Source: Haloferax sp. Q22
GTDB lineage: Archaea; Halobacteriota; Halobacteria; Halobacteriales; Haloferacaceae
DNA length: 64,000 nucleotides
Reading direction: 5' to 3'
Assembly: GCF_001482285.1 (NCBI RefSeq)
Contig: NZ_LOEP01000037.1
Coordinates: 186,001 to 250,000, forward strand
Made by a program: the position numbers and the translations under genes. Positions 32,806 to 41,475 of the stretch are shown here, piece after piece (the stretch's first letter is position 1; every line of letters begins with the position of its first letter). The notes under the pieces were generated by a model, which made no database searches, was not told the DNA's origin, and was given only the letters and a program-made list of their open reading frames with translations.

Positions 32806-32918
32806 GTGACCGTAGTAGGAATCTATCACGTTCAATACTACTTAATACTTTCCGCCGACGCAGTCGAGGAGCGCCGATATCGGGGCCTTCGGACGGTTCG
32901 GCTGCCGATACCGGCAAG

Positions 32919-32925
32919 CTATAAG
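32919..32925 (+). promoter_or_regulatory. TATA box (CTATAAG)
   Basis: It is centred 28 bases upstream of ATG 32950. Confidence 0.6.
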
Positions 32926-32949
32926 TCCGTCCGCGATGTCCGTGCTGAC

Positions 32950-33168
32950 ATGGCGCAAGCGCAAACGCGACAGAACGTACTGTGGACAGTTCGCTCCAAA
33001 ATCGGCGGTATCACCTCGACGGTGATTCTCCTCGGAGCGCTGTTGATTCTCTTCGGTGCCGCCCTTCAGACCGGCGTCTGGGCGGGAATGTTCGGAATAA
33101 TCGGTGGATTGCTGGTGTTCGTCGCCGTCGCGTTCCGGGTACTGATCTGGGCGTACCGGCTGTTCTGA
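32950..33168 (+). CDS. Small two-helix membrane protein
   Basis: The 72-residue protein has a short charged N-terminus (MAQAQTRQNVLWTVRSK) and two hydrophobic segments (residues ~19-40 and 44-68) rich in Gly and Leu. No family recognised. A TATA box at leaderless distance supports the start and suggests a real gene. It ends directly against the stop of the 33-codon gene on the other strand, with no base between the two stop codons. Both lie inside the peptide-type ABC operon region, between ATPases and permease. Confidence 0.65.
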   Translation: MAQAQTRQNVLWTVRSKIGGITSTVILLGALLILFGAALQTGVWAGMFGIIGGLLVFVAVAFRVLIWAYRLF

Positions 33169-33270
33169 TCACATCATGGTGAATCCGTAGTACACCCCGA
33201 TGAGCAGGATCACGAGTATCACGAGGCCGAGCAGGTACCGCGTCGTATTTCCTTCTTTCTCCACTTTCAT
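33169..33270 (-). CDS. 33-residue single-helix membrane protein
   Basis: The short ORF starts MKVEKEGNTTRYLLG, continues with one hydrophobic helix of about 16 residues (LVILVILLIGVYYGF) and ends TMM. The charged head followed by a single helix is the shape of small membrane proteins that bind larger complexes. It sits between the permease and ATPase genes of the importer on the same strand, so it could be an accessory of that transporter. It abuts the stop of the gene at 32950. No homologue known to me. Confidence 0.45.
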   Translation of the reverse strand: MKVEKEGNTTRYLLGLVILVILLIGVYYGFTMM

Positions 33271-33400
33271 GGTTGAAGTCCGTTTCGTAGGTCGATAGCG
33301 CGTGTGTTAACCTTTTCCCTGAGACAGCGTGACGCGGCCGCTCTCGGGTCGAGATAATCGAAAAAACAGCGACGCGAAACGGACCGGCTGGTCCGGTTGG

Positions 33401-35527
33401 TTAGTCCGCGGCCGATGCGGCACCGTCGCCGCCTTCCGAGCCGCCGCGACCGCCTTCCATGTCGTCGGTCGAGACGGTCGCCGCGTGCCGGGCGCGGAGA
33501 CGGGGGTTGAACAGTCGGTCCGTCCCCTGCGCGAACAGCTGGAGGCCGTACGTCATCGTGACGATGAACAGTATCGGCGCGAGCAGCCAGTGGAAGCGGT
33601 CCATGCCGGACAGCGCGCCGCCGTTGCGGGCGATGTTGAGGACGACGCCCCAGTTGCTCGTCGTGAACGGCAGCACGCCGATGAAGTACAGGCCGACGGA
33701 CTCCATCAGGATGTTCCGCATGGAGCCGACGGTCCCCATCGTCAGCATCGGCATGAGCCGGGACATGACGTTCTTCGAGAGGATGCTCGACGTGGGTAGT
33801 CCCAGCACGCGCGAGGCCTCGACGTGGGACTCACCGCGGATGGTGAGCACCTGCGAGCGGAGCTGTCGGGCCAAGCGTGGCCAGTTGTCGATGGCCAGCA
33901 CGAATCCAACGAACACCGGACTCTTCGGTTCGAGAATCACCGCGAGGACGATGACGAGCGCCAGGCCGGGGATGTTCATCATCACGTCGGTCACCGTCAT
34001 GAGCACCTTGTCGATGACGCCGCCGAGGTAGCCGGACGTGACGCCGAAGAAGATGGCGAGCCCGAGCGTGACGAGGGCCCCCGACAGCATCATGACGAGC
34101 ATCGGACGGGTCGCGAGCACCTGCTGTGCGAGGAGGTCGCGGCCGATGTCGTCGGTGCCGAGCGGGTAGCGCATGTTCTCTAGCGGTTGCAGGAGAATCG
34201 GTCCCTGCATCGGTCTGACCTCGGGGACGATGTACGGCCCGAACAGCCCGAGGAACCCGAAGATGCTGAGGATTATCGCGCCGACCCGCGCCCGCGGGGA
34301 GGTCCAGATGATGCGGAACGGGGTCAGGAGGCTCTGGTCGATTCGCTCTTTGATGTACTCCCCGCGCGAGAAGTCGGAGCTATCGACGTCGAAGCTCATC
34401 GCACCGCTGGCCGAGATGCGGTTGCCCTCGATGCGGTCGTCGATGGTCTCGGTCTTGTCCGCGCCGCCGCCCCGCAGGCGGTTGACGAACCGCTGGAGGG
34501 TTTCGCGGTACGACCGCGAGTAGGACTCACGCTGGGTGTGACCGGCGCGGGGGTCGATGAAGCCGTAGGTGAAGTCGGCGATGAGCAGGCCGACGACGGT
34601 GACGATGGTAAAGAGGATGACCGCCGCCATGACCGTCGTGTAGTCCCGCGCCATCGTGGCCTCGTAGAAGTAAAAGCCCATGCCGCGGTATCGGAATATC
34701 TGCTCCATGATGACCGAGCCGCCGAACAGGCTGGCGAGGCCTGCCATGAGGCCGGTGTACATCGGCAGCATCGAGTTCCAGCCGATGTACCGCAGTTGAA
34801 TCCGGCTGTCGGGCAGTCCCCTGAGTTCCGCCACGTCGACGTAGTCCTCACCGATGATGCGGGTACAGTGCGCGCGGAACTCGAGGCCGCCCCACGAGGT
34901 CAGCGCGAACGACATGATGGGCAGCGCCGCGTGTCGCAGCACGCTGGCCATGAATTCGATGTTGAACCCGGGCGTGAGCGCGTTGTCGTACCGCCCTCCG
35001 TTGGGGAAGAACTCGGTGCCGAATCCGAGCGTGAACAGCAGCACGAGGCCGACGATGTAGTACGGGACGGCGTCGGAGAAGATGACGAAGTAACTCCCGA
35101 CAACGTCCCAAGTGTCGCCCTCGTGGACGGCGAGGAAGCCGCCGATGAGGAACACCATGATGGTGCCGATAACGAGGGCGAAAAGCGAGACGAACATCGT
35201 CCACGGGATGGCCGGTCCGAGAACGCTCCAGACCGGGTCCGCGTAGAAGATAGACCGCCCGAAGTCTAGTTGCGCAACCGATACGATGTATTCGACGTAC
35301 GCCTGCAGCATCGGCTTGTCCGGGTTGACGTTCGAGTACATCTCGACCATCTGGTTGAGGCGGGTCGACGAAACCGCCCCTCCGGACCGCTGTCTGATCT
35401 GCGCGGCGATGTAGTCCATCGGTCCGCCCGGTATGAGCCGAACCGTCACGAACGAGAACGTGATCGCCGCCCAGACCGTTATCAGGGCCTGCGCTATCCG
35501 ACGCACGTAGTAATTTTTCTCGACCAT
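33401..35527 (-). CDS. Fused DppB-DppC double permease of ABC importer
   Basis: The 708-residue protein joins the two permeases that are normally separate. Residues ~1-345 resemble DppB/OppB (YYVRRIAQALITVWAAITFSFVTVRLIPGGP opens it; the coupling loop is near ELRGLPDSRIQLRYIGWNSMLP). Residues ~415-690 resemble DppC/OppC (LGTDDIGRDLLAQQV; coupling loop EASRVLGLPTSSILSKNVM). A polar linker of about 70 residues connects them, and a low-complexity Gly/Glu/Ala tail follows. The frame is continuous, so this is a true fusion. It would pair with the two ATPases downstream and the lipoprotein upstream. Confidence 0.9.
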   Translation of the reverse strand: MVEKNYYVRRIAQALITVWAAITFSFVTVRLIPGGPMDYIAAQIRQRSGGAVSSTRLNQMVEMYSNVNPDKPMLQAYVEYIVSVAQLDFGRSIFYADPVWSVLGPAIPWTMFVSLFALVIGTIMVFLIGGFLAVHEGDTWDVVGSYFVIFSDAVPYYIVGLVLLFTLGFGTEFFPNGGRYDNALTPGFNIEFMASVLRHAALPIMSFALTSWGGLEFRAHCTRIIGEDYVDVAELRGLPDSRIQLRYIGWNSMLPMYTGLMAGLASLFGGSVIMEQIFRYRGMGFYFYEATMARDYTTVMAAVILFTIVTVVGLLIADFTYGFIDPRAGHTQRESYSRSYRETLQRFVNRLRGGGADKTETIDDRIEGNRISASGAMSFDVDSSDFSRGEYIKERIDQSLLTPFRIIWTSPRARVGAIILSIFGFLGLFGPYIVPEVRPMQGPILLQPLENMRYPLGTDDIGRDLLAQQVLATRPMLVMMLSGALVTLGLAIFFGVTSGYLGGVIDKVLMTVTDVMMNIPGLALVIVLAVILEPKSPVFVGFVLAIDNWPRLARQLRSQVLTIRGESHVEASRVLGLPTSSILSKNVMSRLMPMLTMGTVGSMRNILMESVGLYFIGVLPFTTSNWGVVLNIARNGGALSGMDRFHWLLAPILFIVTMTYGLQLFAQGTDRLFNPRLRARHAATVSTDDMEGGRGGSEGGDGAASAAD

Positions 35528-35559
35528 CCTTGCTAGTTCTTACCTCTCATGTGGGTACT

Positions 35560-35574
35560 TAATTATTATTAATA
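35560..35574 (-). promoter_or_regulatory. AT-rich promoter of the fused permease gene
   Basis: An ATTAATAATAATTAA run, nearly palindromic, lies 33-47 bases upstream of ATG 35527. It contains the best TATA candidate for a separate permease transcript. Confidence 0.45.
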
Positions 35575-35734
35575 GGGCTACTTTCGTCCGCACTCGACCG
35601 AACCGACCTCGCCGTCGTCGCGTCCGGAGGCGGCGCGTTGCGCCCCCGGACGAGGAGTTCACCGCATGGCTGATACGTTCTGACTGACTCGGTGAGACGA
35701 CGGGTTCTCGTTCAGGTGGCGGCGCCCGGTTCGG

Positions 35735-37831
35735 TTACTGGCCTCCCTCCGCCGGGTGGAAGTATTCGGTTCCCATCTTGGCCATGTACTGGCAGTAGGA
35801 GTACTGACCGATCTCGACGATTTCGTAGCGGTACGCCGGGTTCAGGTTGTTGTTTGGCGGCTTCGTCGCCCAGTTGTCGTGATTCAGCCAGTAGCCACCC
35901 GTGCCGCCCTCCTCGTTGATGAGCATCATCGGGAGCGACTGGTTGAATATCCACGAGACTTCCGCGACCTTCTGTCTGCGCTCTTCGTCGGACATCTGCG
36001 TCCGGAGCTCGTTGAGCTTGTCGATGACGTCGACTTCCTGGAGATCGCCGGTCGGGTCGCCGATGGGGTATGGCACCTCGACGACGCGGTCCATCGCCCA
36101 GCTGTCGTTGCTCGGAAGCGGCTGTCCGGACAGCGACTCTTGGACTCTGAAGGAGTTCGAGAAACCGAGGAACGGCGGGCCGGATTTCGCGCCGCCCCAG
36201 TTGTCGAACAGCAGCTCCCAGTCGCCGGATTCCATGGTCTTGCCGGCGCGGATCGTCGACTCCTGTGCGGTCACTTCCGTCTGGAGACCGAAACTGTCCA
36301 GGTAGGACTTCGCGATCTGCGCGAACCGCAGGGCCATCGGCTCCTCGTCGGACGTGGCCGTGTAGAACCGGAGGGTGACGTTCTCGCCGTTCGGGTCCTT
36401 CCAGCGGTTGCCCGACTTCGAGAAGCCGGCGGCCTCGAGGAGTTCGGTCGCCCGCTGTTCGTCCACGTCGTCTTCGGTGTGGGCGTACCGCTCGAGCTTC
36501 GCGAGGTCGCCGCTCGGCCAGTTCGAGTTCCCGCCGAACCATGGCACTTCCTTGTCCTGCCCGATACCGGACGGAATGCGGTCTTCGACCCAGTAGGTGC
36601 CGTAGTCCGGAACCCACTCGACGAGCGGCTTCCGGGGGACGATGTGGTGAATCGCCTTCCGGACGCGCGGGTCGCCGGTGATGTCGCTCTGACAGTTGAG
36701 CAGGACGCCCATCGCCCCGCTGCGCATCTGCGGCGTGATCTGGTCCTCGGAGAGGCTGTCGGCCGGCCCCCACCCGTTCTCCTTGAGTCGGTCACGGGCT
36801 GACTGCGACTCCGGCGGGTAGCTCACGTCGATGACGCCTTCCTGCATCGCCTTGGTCCGCTGTTGCTGGTTCGGGTAGCGGTGCCAGTCGAGGCTGTAGT
36901 CTATCATGTCGCCCGTGATTTCGCCGCTCGACCACTCGGCGTCGCTGAAGGGGCTGACGTAGTCGTCGTAGGGTTCGAAGTGCGCGACGTTCTCCTCTCC
37001 ACTGACGAACTCCCAGACGGAGTTCCCCGGGACGTTCGCGTTGTCCCAGACGTTCTTTTGAACCGCCTGCATCATCTCCTGCTGGGCAGAGGTCCGTTCC
37101 GAGTCGGTGGTGGCGTCGTCGAACATCTCGGCGTACTTCCCCCAGATGTCCCGGTGCGCCCAGAGCCACGCGCGGCGCTTCATATGACCGAACTCGAATA
37201 TCTCCCGGCTGATGTCTGGCTCGACTAGGTCGAACGTGAGTTCGTACTTCCCGGTCGTCTCCACGTTCTCGTACAGCGGTTGCGCGCCGTAGCCCTTGTG
37301 GACGGTCTGCATCAGCTTGCCGATTTTGAGCTGGGTCGCCACGTCCTCCGCGGTTAGGTCGTCGCCGTTGTGCCACGTGTAGCTGTCGCGGACGTTCCAC
37401 GCGACCTGTCCGTTGTCGGCGTACTCCCAGTCTTCGATGACCATCCCCTTCGTCTTGTTCGACACCTTGTCGTGGACGGCCAACTGGTCGAACATCGCCC
37501 AGTACCACCGGAACGAGAAGTTCGCGGCGTTACCGTAGGGGTTGAATCGAGCGTTCGTCGGCGCGAGCGAGATGATGTGGTCGAGCGTTCGACCCGACGA
37601 CTGGCCGGTCGAATCGCCCTCGGTCGTTGTGCTCCCGCCGCCACCACCCTCGTTCTCGAGCGGCGTCGGCGTGTCTTCGTTACCACCACTACTACAACCG
37701 GCCAGCGCGGCGGCGCCGGCCGTGGCACCGAACGCGTTTCGAAGCAGACGACGGCGTGTCTGTGGTGATACGTCTTCCCACTCGTCATCGCTGATCCACT
37801 TGTCGGACTCAGCGCTGCTTTGCGAATCCAT
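35735..37831 (-). CDS. ABC importer substrate-binding lipoprotein (family 5, Tat)
   Basis: The 698-residue protein has a Tat signal (TRRRLLRNAFG, RRR at 26-28) and lipobox LAGC with Cys46, then a Gly/Thr/Glu linker. The mature part is a family-5 extracellular solute-binding protein (oligopeptide/nickel/oligosaccharide class). It is unusually large for the class, which fits an oligosaccharide ligand. The reading frame also allows GTG 37834; ATG 37831 is 26-33 bases after TATATATA and is preferred. It is the first gene of the importer: lipoprotein, fused permease, then ATPases, all on the minus strand. Confidence 0.9.
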   Translation of the reverse strand: MDSQSSAESDKWISDDEWEDVSPQTRRRLLRNAFGATAGAAALAGCSSGGNEDTPTPLENEGGGGGSTTTEGDSTGQSSGRTLDHIISLAPTNARFNPYGNAANFSFRWYWAMFDQLAVHDKVSNKTKGMVIEDWEYADNGQVAWNVRDSYTWHNGDDLTAEDVATQLKIGKLMQTVHKGYGAQPLYENVETTGKYELTFDLVEPDISREIFEFGHMKRRAWLWAHRDIWGKYAEMFDDATTDSERTSAQQEMMQAVQKNVWDNANVPGNSVWEFVSGEENVAHFEPYDDYVSPFSDAEWSSGEITGDMIDYSLDWHRYPNQQQRTKAMQEGVIDVSYPPESQSARDRLKENGWGPADSLSEDQITPQMRSGAMGVLLNCQSDITGDPRVRKAIHHIVPRKPLVEWVPDYGTYWVEDRIPSGIGQDKEVPWFGGNSNWPSGDLAKLERYAHTEDDVDEQRATELLEAAGFSKSGNRWKDPNGENVTLRFYTATSDEEPMALRFAQIAKSYLDSFGLQTEVTAQESTIRAGKTMESGDWELLFDNWGGAKSGPPFLGFSNSFRVQESLSGQPLPSNDSWAMDRVVEVPYPIGDPTGDLQEVDVIDKLNELRTQMSDEERRQKVAEVSWIFNQSLPMMLINEEGGTGGYWLNHDNWATKPPNNNLNPAYRYEIVEIGQYSYCQYMAKMGTEYFHPAEGGQ

Positions 37832-37856
37832 CACACAGTATCCATTATGACTATCC

Positions 37857-37864
37857 TATATATA
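37857..37864 (-). promoter_or_regulatory. TATA box of the substrate-binding protein gene
   Basis: TATATATA is centred 29 bases upstream of ATG 37831. Confidence 0.7.
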
Positions 37865-37870
37865 CCCATC

Positions 37871-37886
37871 GATAATGGTAATTATC
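37871..37886. promoter_or_regulatory. Palindrome GATAAT-N4-ATTATC
   Basis: The 16-bp dyad has perfect six-base arms and lies 7 bases on the upstream side of the TATA box, where a transcription factor B contact or operator would sit. It is unlike motifs A and B, so the importer may have its own control. Confidence 0.5.
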
Positions 37887-37986
37887 TACTGACAATTATT
37901 TGATTGCGCGGCCGCGCTCGTGTCCCTCGCGACGCGCGGGGCGGTCCCCCAAAGGACTATTATCCCGTTTTGCGAAATCGCCGGTA

Positions 37987-38229
37987 ATGGGAACCTCAGA
38001 ACAGTCGTACTTCAAATGTTGGATCTGCCGAAAGAAGATGCTGTGGACGAGCGTGCTCTCGTTTACGCTGCTCATCGTCGTCCTCGGCCTTCTCGCGATG
38101 ACGGGCATCGAGCGCGGGACCGCGTCGTACGTCGTCCTCATGATGGACTTCGCCCTCGCCGGCGTGCTCCTCGCGACCGTCGGCGTCGTCTTCTGGCGGT
38201 GCGGCTACCTGAGTGACGCCCTCGACTGA
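37987..38229 (+). CDS. Small membrane protein with N-terminal Cys pair
   Basis: The 80-residue protein starts MGTSEQSYFKCWICRKKM, with a C-x2-C pair (CWIC) and a lone downstream cysteine in WRCGY. Two membrane helices follow (residues ~20-42 and 48-70). The cysteines could bind zinc or form a redox pair at the membrane face. No family recognised. ATG 37987 lies about 28 bases after an ACTATTATC promoter-like element. It is divergent from the importer lipoprotein gene. Confidence 0.65.
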   Translation: MGTSEQSYFKCWICRKKMLWTSVLSFTLLIVVLGLLAMTGIERGTASYVVLMMDFALAGVLLATVGVVFWRCGYLSDALD

Positions 38230-38372
38230 ACGCTCTCGGCTCTCTGTTTTCTCCCGTCGTCTCTGCCGACTCGGATCATCGTCGTTCTTCATATCACGGT
38301 GTCATCTCCGCCGCTATCTTGCCGCAGTCTCCCGATTCACGCGCCCAATCTGTAATTTAGTTGTCTTCTTTT

Positions 38373-38389
38373 GTTCGCGTATGGGGAAC
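38373..38389. promoter_or_regulatory. Motif A operator
   Basis: The site reads GTTCGCGTATGGGGAAC. Confidence 0.55.
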
Positions 38390-38637
38390 TCAACATGCGA
38401 ATCCGACTGAGTATCCTCGCTGAGCGGCGTCCCAGTCATCGCCGGGAATCCCAAAATCGTCGTATCTAGGTTCTCTACTGGGTGAAGTCGGATCAGAAAC
38501 GGACCGCAACCCGCCGTGACGACGCTACAACCGTAATGCTCCTTTTCCCGATTTCAGACCGGTTCGTTCTCCATCGAAAACGACCGAAAATGGATGAGTG
38601 GTGGGTTCTGCGTCCTGTTTTCTTCACAGCCAACTCT

Positions 38638-38654
38638 GTTCGCCCACGGGGAAC
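38638..38654. promoter_or_regulatory. Motif A operator
   Basis: The site reads GTTCGCCCACGGGGAAC, ending 66 bases before ATG 38721. Its half-sites match those of 38373 exactly. Confidence 0.6.
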
Positions 38655-38720
38655 AATTCTCCCGGTCCGCGACGCCGACACGCACTTGTGAACCCACCGC
38701 GTTCGTCGGAACGACACCGA

Positions 38721-39776
38721 ATGACTGGCTTCGACTACGACGACTGGTTCGACGGCATCCTCCGAGCGACCGACCGCTCGGTCGCGTACGCGGGTGAGAG
38801 AGGACCCGAGTTCGAGGCGTGGCAGGAGTCGTTCCGCGACGAACTACGCGACGTGCTCGGATTTCCGGCGATGCGTGACCGCGCCGTCGAGGGCATCGAC
38901 CCAAATCGACGGGAGCGTCCGGAAGCGACGGTTCAACACCGGAGTTACGAGCGACAGACGTGGAGCGTCCGCACCGAACGGGGGTTCCGCGTCCCGTTCT
39001 ACCTGCTTCTCCCCGACTCGGTGGACCCGCCGTATCCGGTCGTCGTCGCGCTTCACGGCCACACCGAACACGGCAAAGACCTCGCCGCCGGCGTCGCCGA
39101 GGCCGAGGCGGCCAGCCGCCACATCGACGACGACCGGCGGGACATCGCTCGACAGGCGGCCCGGCGGGGCTTCGCCGTCGTCGCCCCAGACATGCGCGCC
39201 TTCGGCGAACTGCGTCCCGACGCGGCCGACGAGTCGGACGAGTCCGATGCTGTCAACCCGTGTACGTACTGGCAGAAACGCGCCCAGCTTCTCGGCCGGT
39301 CGCTCGTCGGCGAGCGCGTGTGGGACGTGCGCCACTTGGTCGACTTCGCCGAGGGGCACTCCGCGCTCGATGCCGACCGACTAGCCGTCTGCGGCCACTC
39401 CGGCGGCGGAACCGTCGCGCTCCTCGCGGGCGCGCTCGACGACCGAATCGGGCACGTCGTCGCCTGCGCGTCGGTCTGTCCGTTCGAGGACTCCATCGTT
39501 CCCATCGACCACTGTCTGTGCAACTACGTTCCCGGTCTCCGACGCCTCGGCGAAGTGTGGGATATCGCCGGCCTCGTCGCTCCGCGGTCGCTCCGCATCG
39601 TTGCGGGCGAATCCGACCCCATCTTCCCGATAGCCGGGACGAGACGGGCGTTCGACCGAATCCGCGGGCGGTACCGCGCCGCGGATGCTGAGGGGAAGTG
39701 CAGCCTCTTCGTCGGCGACGGTGGCCACCGCTTCTTCGAGGCCGGCGCGTGGCCCTTCCTGCGCGACCGACTCTGA
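38721..39776 (+). CDS. Alpha/beta hydrolase, acetyl-esterase-like
   Basis: The 351-residue protein has an alpha/beta-hydrolase fold. HGH (112-114) fits the oxyanion region, Ser227 lies in the nucleophile elbow GHSGGG, and a likely Asp299 (GESDPIFPI) and His336 (GGHRFF) complete the triad. The layout resembles acetyl-xylan esterase (CE7) and related Abhydrolase_7 proteins. Pectin is heavily acetylated and two motif A copies lie upstream, so a cytoplasmic deacetylase of pectic oligomers is a sensible proposal. GTG 38688 is an in-frame alternative start adding 11 residues. No signal peptide. Confidence 0.8.
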   Translation: MTGFDYDDWFDGILRATDRSVAYAGERGPEFEAWQESFRDELRDVLGFPAMRDRAVEGIDPNRRERPEATVQHRSYERQTWSVRTERGFRVPFYLLLPDSVDPPYPVVVALHGHTEHGKDLAAGVAEAEAASRHIDDDRRDIARQAARRGFAVVAPDMRAFGELRPDAADESDESDAVNPCTYWQKRAQLLGRSLVGERVWDVRHLVDFAEGHSALDADRLAVCGHSGGGTVALLAGALDDRIGHVVACASVCPFEDSIVPIDHCLCNYVPGLRRLGEVWDIAGLVAPRSLRIVAGESDPIFPIAGTRRAFDRIRGRYRAADAEGKCSLFVGDGGHRFFEAGAWPFLRDRL

Positions 39777-39857
39777 GCCGACGCGCTACCCCCGACTCCG
39801 CTTCCGTCTCTCGCCTCGCGTCGCCGATACCGATGCCTCGTGGTACCCCGGCACAAC

Positions 39858-39864
39858 GTTTATC
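39858..39864 (+). promoter_or_regulatory. TATA box (GTTTATC)
   Basis: It is centred 28 bases upstream of GTG 39889 and decides this start for the GH28 gene. Confidence 0.6.
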
Positions 39865-39888
39865 AACGCGCTCGCGGATGCTTGAGGC

Positions 39889-41427
39889 GTGACTCTCGAA
39901 CAGCGGAACGTGCGCGACTACGGTATCGAAGACGACGATTCGCTCGACACGGCGGCGATTCAGGCGGCGCTCGACGACTGCGCCGGCGAGGGCGGCGAGG
40001 TGTATCTCCCGCCGGGGACGTACCGAAGCGCCCCGCTCCGCGTCGGCGACGACACGACGTTCAGACTGGCAAACGGGGCGGAACTCCGGTTCGTCCAAGA
40101 CTTCACCGAGTTCCCGACGGTCGAGAGCCGCTGGGAGGGGTGGGACCAAGACGGCTTCCACCCGTGTCTCCACGTGGCCGACGCCTCGAACGTCACCATC
40201 ACCGGCGAGGGCGTCATCGACGGCGGCGGCTCCTACTGGTGGGAGTTCGTGTCGTTACCGCCCGAGCAGTACCCCTCCGAACTCACCGAGCGACTCGAGG
40301 AGATTCGACGCGGCAACCAGCAGGACGAGGTGAGCACGTTCACGGTGCGCCCGCCGCTGCTCCAGATAGACGGCTGTGAGAACGTGACCGTCTCCGGCGT
40401 GACGCTTCGGAACTCCCCGTTCTGGAACACACACGTGGTCTACTCCGACGACGTGACGATTCACGACGTGTCGATTCAGAACCCGCCGGACGCCCCGAAC
40501 GGCGACGGTATCGACATCGACTCCTCGCGCTTTGTCAGGGTCAGCGACACCCACATCGACGCCGGCGACGACGCCATCTGCCTGAAGTCCGGCAAGGACG
40601 AACAGGGCCGCGAGGTCGGCCGCCCGACCGAAAACGTCGTCGTGACCAACTGTACGGTCGAACACGGCCACGGCGGCGTCGTCATCGGGAGCGAGACGGC
40701 CGGCGACGTGCGGCACGTCACCGTCACGAACTGCACCTTCACCGACACCGACCGCGGCATCCGCATCAAGTCTAAGCGCGGCCGCGGCGGGACGGTCGAG
40801 GACCTCCGGTTCGACACCATCATCATGCGCCGCGTCGCCTGCCCGTTCGTCATCAACGGCTACTACCAGACGGACATCGACAGCGACCCCAAGCCCGTCA
40901 CCGAGGCGACGCCGAACGTCCGCAACGTCGACTTCCACCACATCACCGCCGAGGAAGTCGAGTCGGCGGCGTTCCTCGCCGGCCTCCCCGAACAGCGGTT
41001 CGAGGGCATCTCCTTTACCGACGTGGACATCGACGCGACCCGCCCGTTCGACGCCTCGGACCTCTCGCCCGCGATGGCGAAGGGGTACGACCAACGACAC
41101 GGCGTCTTCTGTAAGTCGCTCGGCAGCGTCTCGTTCCGAGACGTTCGCGTGACGGTCCCCGACGGAAGCGGGACTCCGCTGACCGCGGAAGCGAGTTCGA
41201 CCGTCGTCCTCGACGGGTTCGAAGCCGAGGCCGACGAGGGGCCAGCAGTCGAGGCAGACGGCGTCGAGAACCTCCGAATCGGGGGCTGCGTCGCCCCCGA
41301 CGACGGCGAACCGTTCGCTCACGTTCGTGACGAGAGCGACGGCGAGTCCTCGGTGCTCCTCGCGGGCAACTACGGCGACATGGCCGAGGCCGTCGTCTCG
41401 GTACAGCCAGAGACGGTCGAGCGGTAG
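39889..41427 (+). CDS. Family 28 glycoside hydrolase (polygalacturonase-like)
   Basis: The 512-residue protein is a right-handed beta-helix with all four GH28 signatures: NGDGIDID (catalytic Asp206), GDDAICLKSG (Asp227-Asp228), GHGGVVIGSE (His261) and RGIRIKS (Arg292, Lys294). These enzymes hydrolyse alpha-1,4-galacturonan, endo or exo. There is no signal peptide, so it should work inside the cell on imported oligogalacturonides, favouring an exo-acting or rhamnogalacturonan-type role. The GTG start follows a TATA box by 28 bases. It lies directly downstream of the esterase gene but has its own promoter. Confidence 0.93.
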   Translation: MTLEQRNVRDYGIEDDDSLDTAAIQAALDDCAGEGGEVYLPPGTYRSAPLRVGDDTTFRLANGAELRFVQDFTEFPTVESRWEGWDQDGFHPCLHVADASNVTITGEGVIDGGGSYWWEFVSLPPEQYPSELTERLEEIRRGNQQDEVSTFTVRPPLLQIDGCENVTVSGVTLRNSPFWNTHVVYSDDVTIHDVSIQNPPDAPNGDGIDIDSSRFVRVSDTHIDAGDDAICLKSGKDEQGREVGRPTENVVVTNCTVEHGHGGVVIGSETAGDVRHVTVTNCTFTDTDRGIRIKSKRGRGGTVEDLRFDTIIMRRVACPFVINGYYQTDIDSDPKPVTEATPNVRNVDFHHITAEEVESAAFLAGLPEQRFEGISFTDVDIDATRPFDASDLSPAMAKGYDQRHGVFCKSLGSVSFRDVRVTVPDGSGTPLTAEASSTVVLDGFEAEADEGPAVEADGVENLRIGGCVAPDDGEPFAHVRDESDGESSVLLAGNYGDMAEAVVSVQPETVER

Positions 41428-41446
41428 GCGACGCCCGACGCACTCG

Positions 41447-41459
41447 TTTTTCCGAAAAA
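41447..41459. terminator. Bidirectional terminator-like palindrome
   Basis: TTTTTC-C-GAAAAA is a perfect 13-bp inverted repeat between the convergent stops of the GH28 and LarA-like genes. It gives a T-run on either strand, as expected for archaeal termination. Confidence 0.6.
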
Positions 41460-41475
41460 GACGCTTCTGCGCGCT

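Larger units (their letters stand above)
38230..38720. promoter_or_regulatory. 491-base control region upstream of the esterase gene
   Basis: No convincing gene; short ORFs here have no family features. It holds motif A at 38373 and 38638, and partial half-sites GTTCTC at 38470 and 38566. No clear TATA box lies at leaderless distance from ATG 38721. Confidence 0.5.

Noticed and set aside
38470-38582. GTTCTC half-sites at 38470 and 38566 as further motif A copies
   Set aside because: The right half-site does not match at the required spacing, so they are recorded only as partial sites.
38482-38691. A 69-codon ORF upstream of the esterase
   Set aside because: No promoter at leaderless distance, and it runs through the motif A site at 38638.
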